Source: Nostoc sp. TCL26-01 (GTDB lineage Bacteria; Cyanobacteriota; Cyanobacteriia; Cyanobacteriales; Nostocaceae). Taken from it: a DNA stretch of 64,000 nt. Position 1 is the stretch's first letter. Every line of letters starts with the position of its first letter. The stretch is taken from NCBI RefSeq assembly GCF_013393945.1, contig NZ_CP040297.1, forward strand, positions 2,930,804 to 2,994,803, given 5' to 3'. Position numbers and translations under genes: made by a program. Positions 1 to 7,955 of this stretch are shown piece by piece. Below the pieces are notes generated by a model. The model ran no database searches, was not told the origin of the DNA, and was given only the letters and a program-made list of their open reading frames with translations.

Positions 1-165
1 AGCGGTAGCGGGGCGTTTAGCCCGTGCTGAGTAAGAGAGTAAGAGAGTGATGAGTACTGAGTGCTGAGTCCTGAGTGCTGAGTAAGAGAGTGAGGGAGTG
101 AATAATGTGACCAATGACCAATGACTATTGACTAATGACTATTGTTGTTTAGCTACTTACTTACA
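1..165. repeat. Dispersed repeat end plus heptanucleotide STRR arrays
   Basis: The first 30 bases match, in reverse complement, a GC-rich dispersed repeat that recurs near 5200-5265 and 46848-46880. Bases about 29-105 are degenerate 7-bp units of the type GTGCTGA/GTAAGAG, followed at 106-146 by units of the type TGACTAT/TGACCAA. These are short tandemly repeated repetitive (STRR) sequences typical of Nostocales. No promoter could be made out within them. Confidence 0.7.
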
Positions 166-170
166 GGTTT

Positions 171-1076
171 ATGACTTCTTCTTCACAACCGGCCGAATTT
201 AAGTCCGAAATTATGGCAATGCCTGACTGGTTACGCCGTCCCATTGGTAAGGCTAGCGAACTCTCGACGGTACAACGGATTATTAAACAGCGTCAAATTC
301 ATACGATTTGTGAAGAAGGACGTTGTCCGAACCGGGGTGAGTGCTATGCCCAAAAAACTGCTACCTTCTTGCTGATGGGGCCTGTCTGTACTCGTGCTTG
401 TGCTTTTTGTCAAGTCGATAAGGGTCATGCACCAATGCCTCTTGACTTGGATGAGCCGCAAAAGGTAGCAGAAGCGGTACAGCTTCTGGGATTGCGTTAT
501 GTTGTACTGACTTCTGTAGCTCGTGACGACTTGCCAGATCAAGGTGCAGGTCATTTTGTCAAGACAATGGCAGCAATTCGTCAGGTGAACCGAGATACGC
601 AAATTGAAGTGCTAACACCAGATTTTTGGGGTGGTATGGGGTCTGGAGAGGCAGGACAGCGCCAACGGATAGAAATGATTGTCGAAGCGGCTCCGGCTTG
701 TTTTAACCACAATATAGAGACAGTACGCCGCTTAACTGGCCCGGTGCGCCGGGGAGCAAAATACGATCGCTCACTCCAAGTTCTTTCCATCGTCAAAGAA
801 CTCAACCCTACCATCCCCACAAAATCAGGTTTAATGCTGGGGCATGGGGAGAGTGTAGCAGAAATCGTTGCAGCGATGAGAGATTTAAGGGCTGTAAAAT
901 GCGATCGCCTCACCATCGGGCAATATATGCGTCCATCCCTAGAACATCTCCCAGTACAAAAATACTGGACACCAGCAGAATTTGACCAACTCGGCAAACT
1001 AGCTACAGAAATGGGATTCAGTCATGTCCGTTCTGGGCCATTGGTTCGCAGTTCCTATCATGCAGGGGAGGAGTGA
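171..1076 (+). CDS. lipA: Lipoyl synthase (radical SAM)
   Basis: LipA inserts two sulfur atoms into the octanoyl group on lipoyl carrier domains in the cytosol, giving the lipoyl cofactor of 2-oxoacid dehydrogenases and the glycine cleavage H protein. The 301-residue protein has both family signatures: the auxiliary cluster cysteines C47, C52 and C58 ([12 protein letters not shown]), and the radical SAM triad C73-x3-C77-x2-C80 (CTRACAFC). The C-terminal RSSYHA contains the conserved serine that ligates the auxiliary cluster. Length fits the family. ATG 171 was chosen as the first in-frame start. A second ATG lies at about residue 15-17, just before the conserved region, so a shorter form is possible. 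Cyanobacteria often carry two lipA genes; which one this is cannot be told here. A palindromic repeat follows the stop. Confidence 0.96.
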   Translation: MTSSSQPAEFKSEIMAMPDWLRRPIGKASELSTVQRIIKQRQIHTICEEGRCPNRGECYAQKTATFLLMGPVCTRACAFCQVDKGHAPMPLDLDEPQKVAEAVQLLGLRYVVLTSVARDDLPDQGAGHFVKTMAAIRQVNRDTQIEVLTPDFWGGMGSGEAGQRQRIEMIVEAAPACFNHNIETVRRLTGPVRRGAKYDRSLQVLSIVKELNPTIPTKSGLMLGHGESVAEIVAAMRDLRAVKCDRLTIGQYMRPSLEHLPVQKYWTPAEFDQLGKLATEMGFSHVRSGPLVRSSYHAGEE

Positions 1077-1080
1077 ACAG

Positions 1081-1107
1081 TAGAGACGTTGCAATGCAAC
1101 GTCTCTA
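1081..1107. repeat. Short palindromic repeat after lipA
   Basis: A near-perfect inverted repeat with arms TAGAGACGTTGCA and TGCAACGTCTCTA around a single base. A close copy lies at 59808-59836. It starts four bases after the lipA stop and could fold as an mRNA 3' hairpin, but no U-tract follows, so it is not a canonical intrinsic terminator. It is best read as a dispersed REP-like palindrome. Confidence 0.7.
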
Positions 1108-1200
1108 GATAATTTATGTGTATCATGATTAACGTGAAATGGTATCACTATTGACTATTGACAAAAAAGCCAGAAAATTTAGTGACACTGCCTAAGTCCT

Positions 1201-1441
1201 ATGTTATTAAAACAAGAATACCAACGCACTGAACAATTAGCAGAGTATCTTCGTAACTTGGGTGTTGATCCCGATAATCTTCCTGAAAACTTCCATGTAT
1301 AAAAGCCGTCGATATTCAACTATCTAATTTCAAATCACCACATAACATCAATCAATTGGATGACATTTGTCTTGGTTGGCGTTACAAATGATTCACCTTT
1401 TGGCCAGAGGAAGCTAACATATTCACCCGTAAAGATGGTAC
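1201..1441 (+). pseudogene. Decayed small gene upstream of the DUF2795 gene
   Basis: An ATG at 1201 opens a 33-residue reading frame (starts MLLKQEYQRTEQ, ends at a TAA at 1300-1302). From 1302 a different frame continues with protein-like sequence (KAVDIQLSNFK..., then FWPEEANIFTRK) broken by a TGA and ending in TAG near 1452. The pattern looks like one short gene broken by a frameshift and a nonsense codon. The family is not recognised. It directly precedes the DUF2795 gene on the same strand, so the two may once have been a pair. Confidence 0.35.
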
Positions 1442-1463
1442 TAATCTTTAGAGGTGGATAACG

Positions 1464-1661
1464 ATGGCTAAGGCAAACCCAGTCCAAATTCAAAAACACT
1501 TAAAAGGGGTTGATTATCCTGCTAACAAGCAAGAATTAATCCAGCACGCGCAAAGGCAGGGAGCCGATCAGAAGGTAATTTCCCTATTAGAACAATTACC
1601 AGAAGAAGATGAGTATGAAAATCCTACTGATCTCAACAAAGCGATAGGCGAGATTGAGTAA
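1464..1661 (+). CDS. DUF2795 domain protein
   Basis: A 65-residue acidic protein matching the small DUF2795 fold: a helical segment with KHLKGVDYPANKQELIQHA followed by a second helix ending in LLEQLP. The family function is unknown; members are common in bacteria and cyanobacteria and often occur singly. A good Shine-Dalgarno (GAGGTGG) lies 7 bases before ATG 1464, supporting this start. It ends two bases before the stop of moaC on the opposite strand, so the two genes are convergent. No signal peptide or membrane segment. Confidence 0.75.
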   Translation: MAKANPVQIQKHLKGVDYPANKQELIQHAQRQGADQKVISLLEQLPEEDEYENPTDLNKAIGEIE

Positions 1662-1662
1662 T

Positions 1663-2169
1663 TTAAGTTTCTGTAAGTAAGTAATCTCCTGATTTACCAC
1701 CAGTTTTACTAATTAGCCTAATTGATTCAATTTGCATGGATTTTTCTAGAGCTTTTGCCATATCGTATAAAGTCAAAGCTGCAACAGAAACGGCTGTTAA
1801 AGCTTCCATTTCTACACCAGTTTCGGCTTTGGTTTTGACTGTGGCTTGGATTTGGTAACCGGGTAGTTGGAAATCAGGAGTAATTTCCACAGCAACTTTT
1901 TGTAATGGCAAGGGATGACACAGAGGAATCAGGGTGGATGTTTGTTTAGCCGCCATAATTCCTGCTAGTCTGGCGGTGGCTAAAACGTCTCCTTTGGGTG
2001 TGTTTCCAGCCTGGATGGCTGCTAAAGTCGCTGGGAGCATCCGCACTTGAGCAGCTGCTACTGCTTGCCTGATAGTGGATGCTTTAGCAGATACATCTAC
2101 CATCTGTGCCTGTCCCTGGCTATCTAGATGAGTGAGGTCGGCAGATTTTTTTGGTAAATTGTCTTGCAT
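1663..2169 (-). CDS. moaC: Cyclic pyranopterin monophosphate synthase
   Basis: MoaC works with MoaA in the first step of molybdenum cofactor synthesis, converting the 3',8-cyclo-GTP product of MoaA to cyclic pyranopterin monophosphate. The 168-residue protein shows the family motifs LCHPLPL at residues 83-89 and [20 protein letters not shown] at about 112-131, plus the C-terminal KTGGKSG. Length is normal for the family. AGGA lies close to the ATG. The gene stands apart from other moa genes; tRNA-Arg follows on the opposite strand 37 bases upstream of the start, so its promoter must lie in or near the tRNA gene. Confidence 0.96.
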   Translation of the reverse strand: MQDNLPKKSADLTHLDSQGQAQMVDVSAKASTIRQAVAAAQVRMLPATLAAIQAGNTPKGDVLATARLAGIMAAKQTSTLIPLCHPLPLQKVAVEITPDFQLPGYQIQATVKTKAETGVEMEALTAVSVAALTLYDMAKALEKSMQIESIRLISKTGGKSGDYLLTET

Positions 2170-2206
2170 ACTTCCTGAATAAAGTGCTATTATGTATTTC
2201 TTGTAA

Positions 2207-2280
2207 GGGCGTGTAGCTCAGTGGACTAGAGCACGTGGCTACGGACCACGGTGTCGGGGGTTCGAATCCCTCCTCGCCCG
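2207..2280 (+). tRNA. tRNA-Arg (anticodon ACG)
   Basis: The 74-base sequence folds as a cloverleaf: acceptor GGGCGTG with CTCGCCC (one U-U mismatch at the sixth pair), D arm with GTAGCTCAGTGGACTAGAGC, anticodon stem CGTGG/CCACG around loop CTACGGA, and T arm GGGGGTTCGAATCCCTC. The anticodon is ACG, normally read with A34 edited to inosine for the CGN arginine box. The 3' CCA is not encoded. An intrinsic terminator follows. Confidence 0.95.
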
Positions 2281-2293
2281 CTTGATCAAAAAT

Positions 2294-2319
2294 GAGGCAA
2301 AAAGCTTGCCTCTTTTTTT
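2294..2319 (+). terminator. Intrinsic terminator of tRNA-Arg
   Basis: Perfect 7-bp stem GAGGCAA/TTGCCTC with a 5-base loop, followed by seven T. It lies 13 bases after the tRNA and just before the convergent MFS gene stop. Confidence 0.9.
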
Positions 2320-2325
2320 ATGGCT

Positions 2326-3570
2326 CTAATTAACATTATTCAAAGAGTAGACATCTTCACCCCGACCCAAAGCAAAACGCAGGGAGTGGGGTAAGTTTTT
2401 ATTTGATAGGGTGAGGAAAATGAGCAACGCTAATAAGGTGAGACTGGTAGTGTAAGCAAACAAACTCCGGTAGCCAGTTTGTTCAGCCACAAAACCTAAA
2501 ATTGGTGCAGCGATCGCAATTCCTAAATCAAATCCAGCTATACAAATCGCAAAAATTCTCCCTCGTTCTTGCGGCATCGATCGGTCTGCCATCATGGTTG
2601 TAATCATCGAGATCATCGTTCCACCACCACATCCTTCGGCTAAGGCAGCGATGATAAAGGCGTTGGTACTGTTGGCTTGCCATAACAATAATGATGCCAC
2701 CAGATAAGCAATAATACCAATGGTAATAAATAAACCCCTGCCGAGGCGATCGCTAGCACGTCCCGCCAACACTCGCACCAAAAAACTGCCAATAGCGGCG
2801 ATGCTGAAAAACCACCCAACGTTAAAAACTACCCCGGTTGATTTGATAAACAATGGGACAAATGTATGTACAGCCCCAACCCCAATCCCAACTAACAACA
2901 TGACAACAGCTGGTATTCTTACCCGTGGACTCACTAAAATTTGCCAAAAATTACTATTCTGATCTATCGCTTGCTGTCGCTGGATGGGGGAATTATTGAC
3001 TTGAATCGCTCCCAATACGCCAATAAAAGCCAATTCGGCAGTGACTAAAAATAACAGAGAATAACTAGTAGATTCTTGTAGATATCCCCCCAAAGCCGGG
3101 CCAATTGCCAAGCCAATGGGAGCAGTTAAACTCATGTAACTAATAATCTCACCACGCACAGCCAAGGGGGCTAAATCTGCCACCAAAGCGCTGTAGCCAG
3201 TGGTAAAAGCGGCGATGCTAATGCCATGAAAGATCCGCACCAACATCAATAAAGGAATTGATGTAAATGCCATATAGCCAAAGGGGGCGATCGTGGCTAC
3301 GATTGTGCCAATTAATAACAACAATTTTCGACCGTGTTTGTCTGCCATGCGTCCTAAAATCGGGCGGAACAGCAACAAACCAATGGCAAAACCACCCATC
3401 ACAATGCCAATTTCTTGCTTACTTCCCCCCACACTTTCAATATAAAGCGGTAGGGTTGGTAAAAAAGTAGCAGTACTTGACCAAAATAATAATCCTGCCG
3501 TAAATAGAATCAGCAGGTTAAGTCGCAGGCTAGCGTCAAAGGTATTAAAAGCTTTCAAATTAGACCTCAT
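2326..3570 (-). CDS. MFS transporter (drug-efflux-like)
   Basis: A 414-residue inner membrane protein with about 12 hydrophobic segments. The major facilitator motif A appears after the second segment (GRMADKHGRK, residues 73-82) and a degenerate copy opens the second half (GRASDRLGRG). The motif-C-like glycine/proline run (APIGLAIGPALGG) in segment 5 points to the drug:H+ antiporter (DHA1) branch rather than to sugar uptake. Substrate cannot be read from sequence. It is alone on its strand, with a tRNA terminator at its 3' side and a MITE-like element upstream, so it is likely monocistronic. Confidence 0.88.
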   Translation of the reverse strand: MRSNLKAFNTFDASLRLNLLILFTAGLLFWSSTATFLPTLPLYIESVGGSKQEIGIVMGGFAIGLLLFRPILGRMADKHGRKLLLLIGTIVATIAPFGYMAFTSIPLLMLVRIFHGISIAAFTTGYSALVADLAPLAVRGEIISYMSLTAPIGLAIGPALGGYLQESTSYSLLFLVTAELAFIGVLGAIQVNNSPIQRQQAIDQNSNFWQILVSPRVRIPAVVMLLVGIGVGAVHTFVPLFIKSTGVVFNVGWFFSIAAIGSFLVRVLAGRASDRLGRGLFITIGIIAYLVASLLLWQANSTNAFIIAALAEGCGGGTMISMITTMMADRSMPQERGRIFAICIAGFDLGIAIAAPILGFVAEQTGYRSLFAYTTSLTLLALLIFLTLSNKNLPHSLRFALGRGEDVYSLNNVN

Positions 3571-3601
3571 TTTAGAGACTAGAGGCTAGAAGCTAGATAT
3601 G

Positions 3602-4039
3602 TAGGACTTACGCACTCAACCAATAAATCCTTCTGAGGGTGGTCAATAGTCCATAGTCCATAGTCAAGGGGAGCCTGCCGCTTGCGGGGGTTTCCACGGC
3701 AGTTCGCTCAAGTCGGGAAACCCGTCCACGTGATACCAATTCACGAAAAATCTGATACAGATCCAAACACGGAAATCCTTGTAAAACCAGGCTTTCTTAA
3801 TTTTGAATTTTGCGGAAAGTTCTGTAGGCGGGTTTCCCGCCGTAGGAACGCCACTTGCTATAAGCCGGGAAACCCGTCCAACGCAGTGGCTCAACTTTTC
3901 AAGACGAATTTTGAATTTTGAATTGGTATGACTGCCTTCCCGTTGTGCGGACTGGCGTTCAAAATCAAGTTTTTTTGGACTATTGACTATTGACTATTGA
4001 CAAAAAGCCAGAAAATTTAGTGACACTGCGTAAGTCCTA
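3602..4039. repeat. MITE-like element with TAGGACTTACGCA termini
   Basis: A 438-bp segment bounded by perfect 13-bp inverted repeats: TAGGACTTACGCA at 3602-3614 and TGCGTAAGTCCTA at 4027-4039. The right end, together with its neighbouring GCCAGAAAATTTAGTGACAC, recurs at about 1170-1200. The left end recurs at 35121. No transposase is encoded; the open frames inside run on both strands and look like no protein family. It fills the 493-bp gap between the MFS and glycosyltransferase genes. It probably is a non-autonomous element mobilised by a transposase elsewhere. Confidence 0.65.
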
Positions 4040-4063
4040 ATATGTTTGATTAATATTTTTACC

Positions 4064-5077
4064 TTAGTTGCCATTTTTTGCTACTACCTCACGCACTCGG
4101 TAGATGGGACGGCCTTGAGATTCATGGTATGTACGCATGAGTAATTCTGCCAACAAACCAAAGGAAAATAGCTGTACTCCTGTGACTAATAGTAATACTG
4201 CCAAAATCAATAACGGGCGATTACCAATCATTTGTCCCATAGCTAATTTGACAAAAGTTAGGTAAATCCCGATCCCGACTCCCAAAACCATAGAAACTAA
4301 ACCCAATAGCCCAAAAACGTGCATGGGACGAGTGAGAAATTTTTTCATAAAGGAAATGGTTAACAAATCCATCAGGACTCGGAATGTCCGCCAGATGCCG
4401 TATTTACTCCTGCCAAAGCGGCGGGCATGGTGACGCACGGGTATTTCCGTAATTCTTGCTCCTTCGATGTAAGCTAAGGCTGGTAAAAAGCGGTGCAGTT
4501 CTCCGTATAAATTCATATCTGCCACGACTTCGGCACGATAGGCTTTGAGAGAACAGCCATAGTCATGTAATTGGACTCCGGTGATTTTGCCAATTAACCA
4601 GTTAGCAATTTTGGAAGGAAGTAAGCGTGAGACAACTGCATCTTGACGTTTGTGTCGCCAACCACTAACTAAATCGTAGCCTTCCTCTAACTTGGCCAAT
4701 AACATGGGAATATCGGCTGGATCGTTTTGTAAGTCAGCATCTAGAGTGACGATCGCATTCCCTAAAGCATAATTAAATCCGGCTGACATGGCCGCCGTTT
4801 GTCCATAATTCCGGCGGAGAATTACTGCTTTTAAATCTGTACGCAGTTGTGCTTGTTGTTTGAGAAATACGTCTGAACCATCGGTCGAGCCGTCATCTAC
4901 ACAAATAATTTCGTAACTCACACCACTAGTTGATAAAGTAGAGGCGATCGCTTCTAACAAAAAAGGCAAACTTTCTACTTCGTCATGTACTGGTACTACT
5001 ACAGAAACATCAGGAATAATGGCGGATATTGCCTCATTTTCCTCAGACATCCTAGCCGAAATCAATCCACCCCTCAT
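4064..5077 (-). CDS. Family 2 glycosyltransferase, polyprenyl-phosphate type
   Basis: A membrane-anchored GT-A transferase like DPM1/ArnC, expected to move a sugar from a nucleotide donor to polyprenyl phosphate on the cytosolic face. Seen: the beta strand VSVVVPVHDE near the N terminus, VDDGSTDGSD for nucleotide binding, and the DxD-type metal motif in LDADLQNDP. After the catalytic domain, two hydrophobic segments near the C terminus (VFGLLGLVSMVLGVGIGIYL and LLILAVLLLVTGVQLFSFGL) anchor it. The open frame extends to 5110 but only through a TTG in repeat DNA. I take ATG 5077; ATG 5050 is the alternative. Acceptor and sugar are unknown. It is monocistronic, with repeats on both sides. Confidence 0.87.
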   Translation of the reverse strand: MRGGLISARMSEENEAISAIIPDVSVVVPVHDEVESLPFLLEAIASTLSTSGVSYEIICVDDGSTDGSDVFLKQQAQLRTDLKAVILRRNYGQTAAMSAGFNYALGNAIVTLDADLQNDPADIPMLLAKLEEGYDLVSGWRHKRQDAVVSRLLPSKIANWLIGKITGVQLHDYGCSLKAYRAEVVADMNLYGELHRFLPALAYIEGARITEIPVRHHARRFGRSKYGIWRTFRVLMDLLTISFMKKFLTRPMHVFGLLGLVSMVLGVGIGIYLTFVKLAMGQMIGNRPLLILAVLLLVTGVQLFSFGLLAELLMRTYHESQGRPIYRVREVVAKNGN

Positions 5078-5100
5078 AAGCAATTCAAAATTTAATTGGT

Positions 5101-5273
5101 CAGTGGTCAATAGTCAATAGTCATTGGTCAATAGTCATTAGCAATTGTTACTCCCTTACTCCCTTACTCTCTCACTCCCTCACTCTTTACTCATCACTCA
5201 GCACGGGCTGCATCGCCCCGCTACCGCTAACAGCACCGGCTAAACGCCGCGCTACCGCTAACAGCATTCCCGA
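5101..5273. repeat. STRR arrays and GC-rich dispersed repeat
   Basis: Heptamers of the type GTCAATA/GTCATTA (5101-5140), then CCCTTACT-like units (5150-5195), then two tandem copies of a GC-rich repeat containing GCTACCGCTAACAGCA (5215-5265). The same repeat is at 46848-46890 and in reverse at 1-30. Confidence 0.7.
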
Positions 5274-5978
5274 TTACCCTCTTTTAGGTACATAACTTTT
5301 AACTACTCTACCTGCACCCCGTAGCTGTTGATAGTATGACTGGCTAACGGCATCTCCCTGTTCCGAAAGAATGTCAATGCCAATACCATCGCGTCCTTGA
5401 GCTTTCCCAGAACTGTGGATGTAACAGCCATCACCCAAATACAATCCTACATGAGTTGCTTTGGCGGGAGTGCCAAAAAAAACTAAATCTCCTGGTAATA
5501 ATTCAGTCATAGCGATGGGTTGGGTAAATGCTTCTTGTTGATAAGCGTCTCTCGGTAACCAAATACCCACAGACACAAACGCCGCCTGCATTAAACCGGA
5601 ACAATCATAATTTGGCCCGACTGTACCACCCCAGAGATAATAATTAGATTGTTGCCTGGCTGTTTGCGTAAAAGCGATCGCCTCTGGTAGTAGTTTGTTA
5701 ATTTCTGCTGGCGAAAATGATTTAGCCTGATAAAGTACAGTAGCAGGTTGTAATAAATCTAAGTCACCAACAGACAACCACCCCGGATAATCATCCTCAC
5801 ATAAACACACCTCGACAGCTGTACCTTGATGATTTGATGTTACCTGTAAATGTCGCCCAACTGCGGCCTGAGTTGCGAGAAGGGTGCATTCAGGAGAATC
5901 ATATAAGTTCAAATCAGCCAGACATTGATATTCGGCTAATCGTGAACTTGAGATTTCGGATTTTAGATTAGAGAGCAT
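5274..5978 (-). CDS. NlpC/P60 cell-wall endopeptidase with SH3 domain
   Basis: Likely a gamma-D-glutamyl-L-diamino acid endopeptidase of peptidoglycan turnover, of the type crystallised from Nostoc and Anabaena. The 234-residue product has an N-terminal bacterial SH3-like half (to about residue 100) and a C-terminal NlpC/P60 half. The catalytic cysteine is C126 in YDCSGLMQ, and the histidines are H176 in THVGLYLG and H188 in CYIHSS, forming the expected Cys-His-His triad. No signal peptide is seen, suggesting action on recycled muropeptides or export by another route. ATG 5978 is preferred over the upstream frame extension to 6011, which would overlap the divergent gene by 27 bases. Only six bases separate the two divergent starts. 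Confidence 0.9.
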   Translation of the reverse strand: MLSNLKSEISSSRLAEYQCLADLNLYDSPECTLLATQAAVGRHLQVTSNHQGTAVEVCLCEDDYPGWLSVGDLDLLQPATVLYQAKSFSPAEINKLLPEAIAFTQTARQQSNYYLWGGTVGPNYDCSGLMQAAFVSVGIWLPRDAYQQEAFTQPIAMTELLPGDLVFFGTPAKATHVGLYLGDGCYIHSSGKAQGRDGIGIDILSEQGDAVSQSYYQQLRGAGRVVKSYVPKRG

Positions 5979-5984
5979 TCGGCA

Positions 5985-6923
5985 ATGGTTTTTTTCAAAA
6001 AAGACGAACAATTAGAAAATCTTGGTAATGGCATTTTAGAGGCTACTTGGGCAGAGTTTCCCACTTTAGCCTCTAATCAAATTGCTATGACGTGGATTGT
6101 TTACGATCCACCAGTCCCTGTAAATACTGGCGGTGCTTTGACTCCTGATGCTTTTTGGCATCATCCAGTCCGGGGTTTTAGTTATCGTGGTGTGGAACGG
6201 ATTTATCCGGCGAGTGTAGTTAAGTTGTTTTATTTGGTAGCGGCTCATGAGTGGCAAGAAAAAGGCATGACGCAACCCTCGAAGGAGTTAGATCGAGCAT
6301 TACGTGATATGATTGTTGACTCTAGTAATGATGCTACTAGCTTAGTGGTAGATGTTTTAACTGGGACAACTTCAGGGCCAGAGTTACCATTAAGTCCCTT
6401 TGAAACTTGGCAACAGCAGCGTCACATTATTAACCGCTATTATCAGTCTTTGGGCTGGGAAGATATGGCCACAATTAACGTCTGCCAAAAAACTTGGTGT
6501 GATGGCCCCTATGGACGGGAGAGGGAGTTTTATGGCGAGATGTTTGAGAATCGCAATATGCTGATGACAAATGCGATCGCTCGTCTATTACATAGTATCG
6601 TCGGTGGTGTAGCAGTTTCTAGTGGGCGATCGCAAGCAATGATGGCTTTGCTCAAACGCTCTCTCCACGTCGATGATTTATCTCAAAACGGAGAAGAAGA
6701 CCAAGTAATCGGCTTTTTAGGCGGTGGATTACCCCAAGGCGGGCAAATTTGGTCAAAAGCGGGTTGGACAAGTCAAGTACGCCATGATGCAGCCTACATT
6801 GAGTTACCAAATCAGCGTCCCTATCTATTGGTAGTCTTCACTGAAGGCAAAGCCAATGCTACCAACCGTGATATTTTGCCCTATGTGTCTAAGTTAATCA
6901 CTCAAGCAATTAGCAGGCTATAG
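5985..6923 (+). CDS. Serine hydrolase of the class A beta-lactamase fold
   Basis: A 312-residue protein with the penicillin-recognising motifs: S77-V-V-K80 (in YPASVVKLFYL) as the nucleophile and general base, SSN at 113-115 as the SxN motif, and KAG (in WSKAGWTS) in place of the usual KTG triad. The family includes beta-lactamases and cell-wall D,D-peptidase-like enzymes. No classic E166 loop was identified and no signal peptide is visible, so a role in peptidoglycan metabolism is more likely than antibiotic resistance. It is divergent from the NlpC/P60 murein endopeptidase with only a few bases between starts, consistent with a cell-wall theme. A later start near 6084 (MTWIVYDPP) would relieve the crowding but lacks a clear ribosome site. 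Confidence 0.8.
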   Translation: MVFFKKDEQLENLGNGILEATWAEFPTLASNQIAMTWIVYDPPVPVNTGGALTPDAFWHHPVRGFSYRGVERIYPASVVKLFYLVAAHEWQEKGMTQPSKELDRALRDMIVDSSNDATSLVVDVLTGTTSGPELPLSPFETWQQQRHIINRYYQSLGWEDMATINVCQKTWCDGPYGREREFYGEMFENRNMLMTNAIARLLHSIVGGVAVSSGRSQAMMALLKRSLHVDDLSQNGEEDQVIGFLGGGLPQGGQIWSKAGWTSQVRHDAAYIELPNQRPYLLVVFTEGKANATNRDILPYVSKLITQAISRL

Positions 6924-7097
6924 GCATAAATACAAATTTTCCATAATTTTGGCTGAGTGGACATTAGCTATTTGCGTCCATATCAGGATGTGAGAATACA
7001 TTTTCAGGTGCTAGAGTTTTGGTATTGGGATAAATTCGCCAAATTTATCGCAATTGCTAGAATTATTTGATGTGGGTTTGTTTTGTTAGGAGTGAAT

Positions 7098-7838
7098 GTG
7101 AATAATATGTTTCTTCGTCAAAGTACTTTTTGGTTGACCAGTTTAACTGTTCTCGCTGTTGCCAATACTGGCTTATCGGCTCATGCTCAAACCGTCGCAC
7201 CAGTTGACACTCAAGCACCTGTATCAACAGCAACTAGCTTACAGCAATTTCCCGATATTAATACAGAGGATGCTACTAGTCGCACAATCACGCCTGTTCC
7301 AGGAACAGTAGCTACTTCATCCTCTGTTCTGGCTTCTGGTTATGTAGAACCGACTACTCAACCATCTCAATCATCTACCTCCACAATCGCCCAATCAGAT
7401 ATTGATGTCGGTAGACCTACTCGTGGTGGACGGAGTTACATCGGTGTGGCTGGAAATATTGGCCTCAGTGGTGAAGACTCATCTATCAGTGATGGTAATT
7501 TTGCGGCTGTCAGTAAAATTGGCTTGAGCAATGCCATCTCTGTCAGACCATCAGCAGTTTTTGGCGATAACACCACCATCTTAATTCCCGTCACATATGA
7601 TTTTAGTCTCAAATCAGCCGATGCTTTTAGTGAACCTTTAGCGATCGCACCTTATGTTGGCATCGGTGCTGCTATTAAAACTGGTGATGACTCTCAAGTC
7701 GGCTTTTTAGCCACTGGTGGTCTTGATGTACCATTAAATGCTCAATTCACAGCCACAGCTGCCGTCAATGCTGGCTTTTTTGATACCACTGACGTAGGTT
7801 TGTTAATAGGAGTTGGTTACAACTTCTCTGGCTTCTAA
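7098..7838 (+). CDS. Secreted outer-membrane-like protein
   Basis: The product has a signal peptide (FWLTSLTVLAVANTGLSAHA, cleavage likely after AHA) followed by a low-complexity Ser/Thr/Pro-rich linker to about residue 110. The C-terminal half resembles a small outer membrane beta-barrel: alternating hydrophobic strands with GRSYIGVAGNIGLSG and ending VGLLIGVGYNFSGF, with a terminal aromatic residue as in porin-like proteins. I recognise no specific family name. The start is set by AGGAG at 7088-7092: GTG 7098 is five bases downstream, while ATG 7107 is 14 away. It stands alone, with a 174-bp gap upstream and an STRR array after it. Confidence 0.65.
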   Translation: MNNMFLRQSTFWLTSLTVLAVANTGLSAHAQTVAPVDTQAPVSTATSLQQFPDINTEDATSRTITPVPGTVATSSSVLASGYVEPTTQPSQSSTSTIAQSDIDVGRPTRGGRSYIGVAGNIGLSGEDSSISDGNFAAVSKIGLSNAISVRPSAVFGDNTTILIPVTYDFSLKSADAFSEPLAIAPYVGIGAAIKTGDDSQVGFLATGGLDVPLNAQFTATAAVNAGFFDTTDVGLLIGVGYNFSGF

Positions 7839-7840
7839 TT

Positions 7841-7953
7841 AATTGGGACAAGGAAGGGGACAAGGAAGGGGACAAGGGGACAAGAGGACGAGGGGACAAG
7901 GAGAAAATTCTTTATTACTCTTTCCCTCCATCTCCCCATCTCCCCATCTCCCA
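7841..7953. repeat. Heptamer repeat array (GGGGACAAGGA type)
   Basis: Purine-rich units around GGGACAAGG at 7846-7905 and pyrimidine-rich CCATCTC heptamers at 7928-7950. It fills the gap between the outer-membrane-like gene and the convergent substrate-binding protein gene. A related GGGGACAA array lies near 63900. Confidence 0.7.
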
Positions 7954-7955
7954 AA

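Noticed and set aside
3664..3921. Overlapping frames of 76 and 79 residues on both strands
   Set aside because: They lie in the MITE-like element, have no ribosome site, and contain repeat sequence on both strands.
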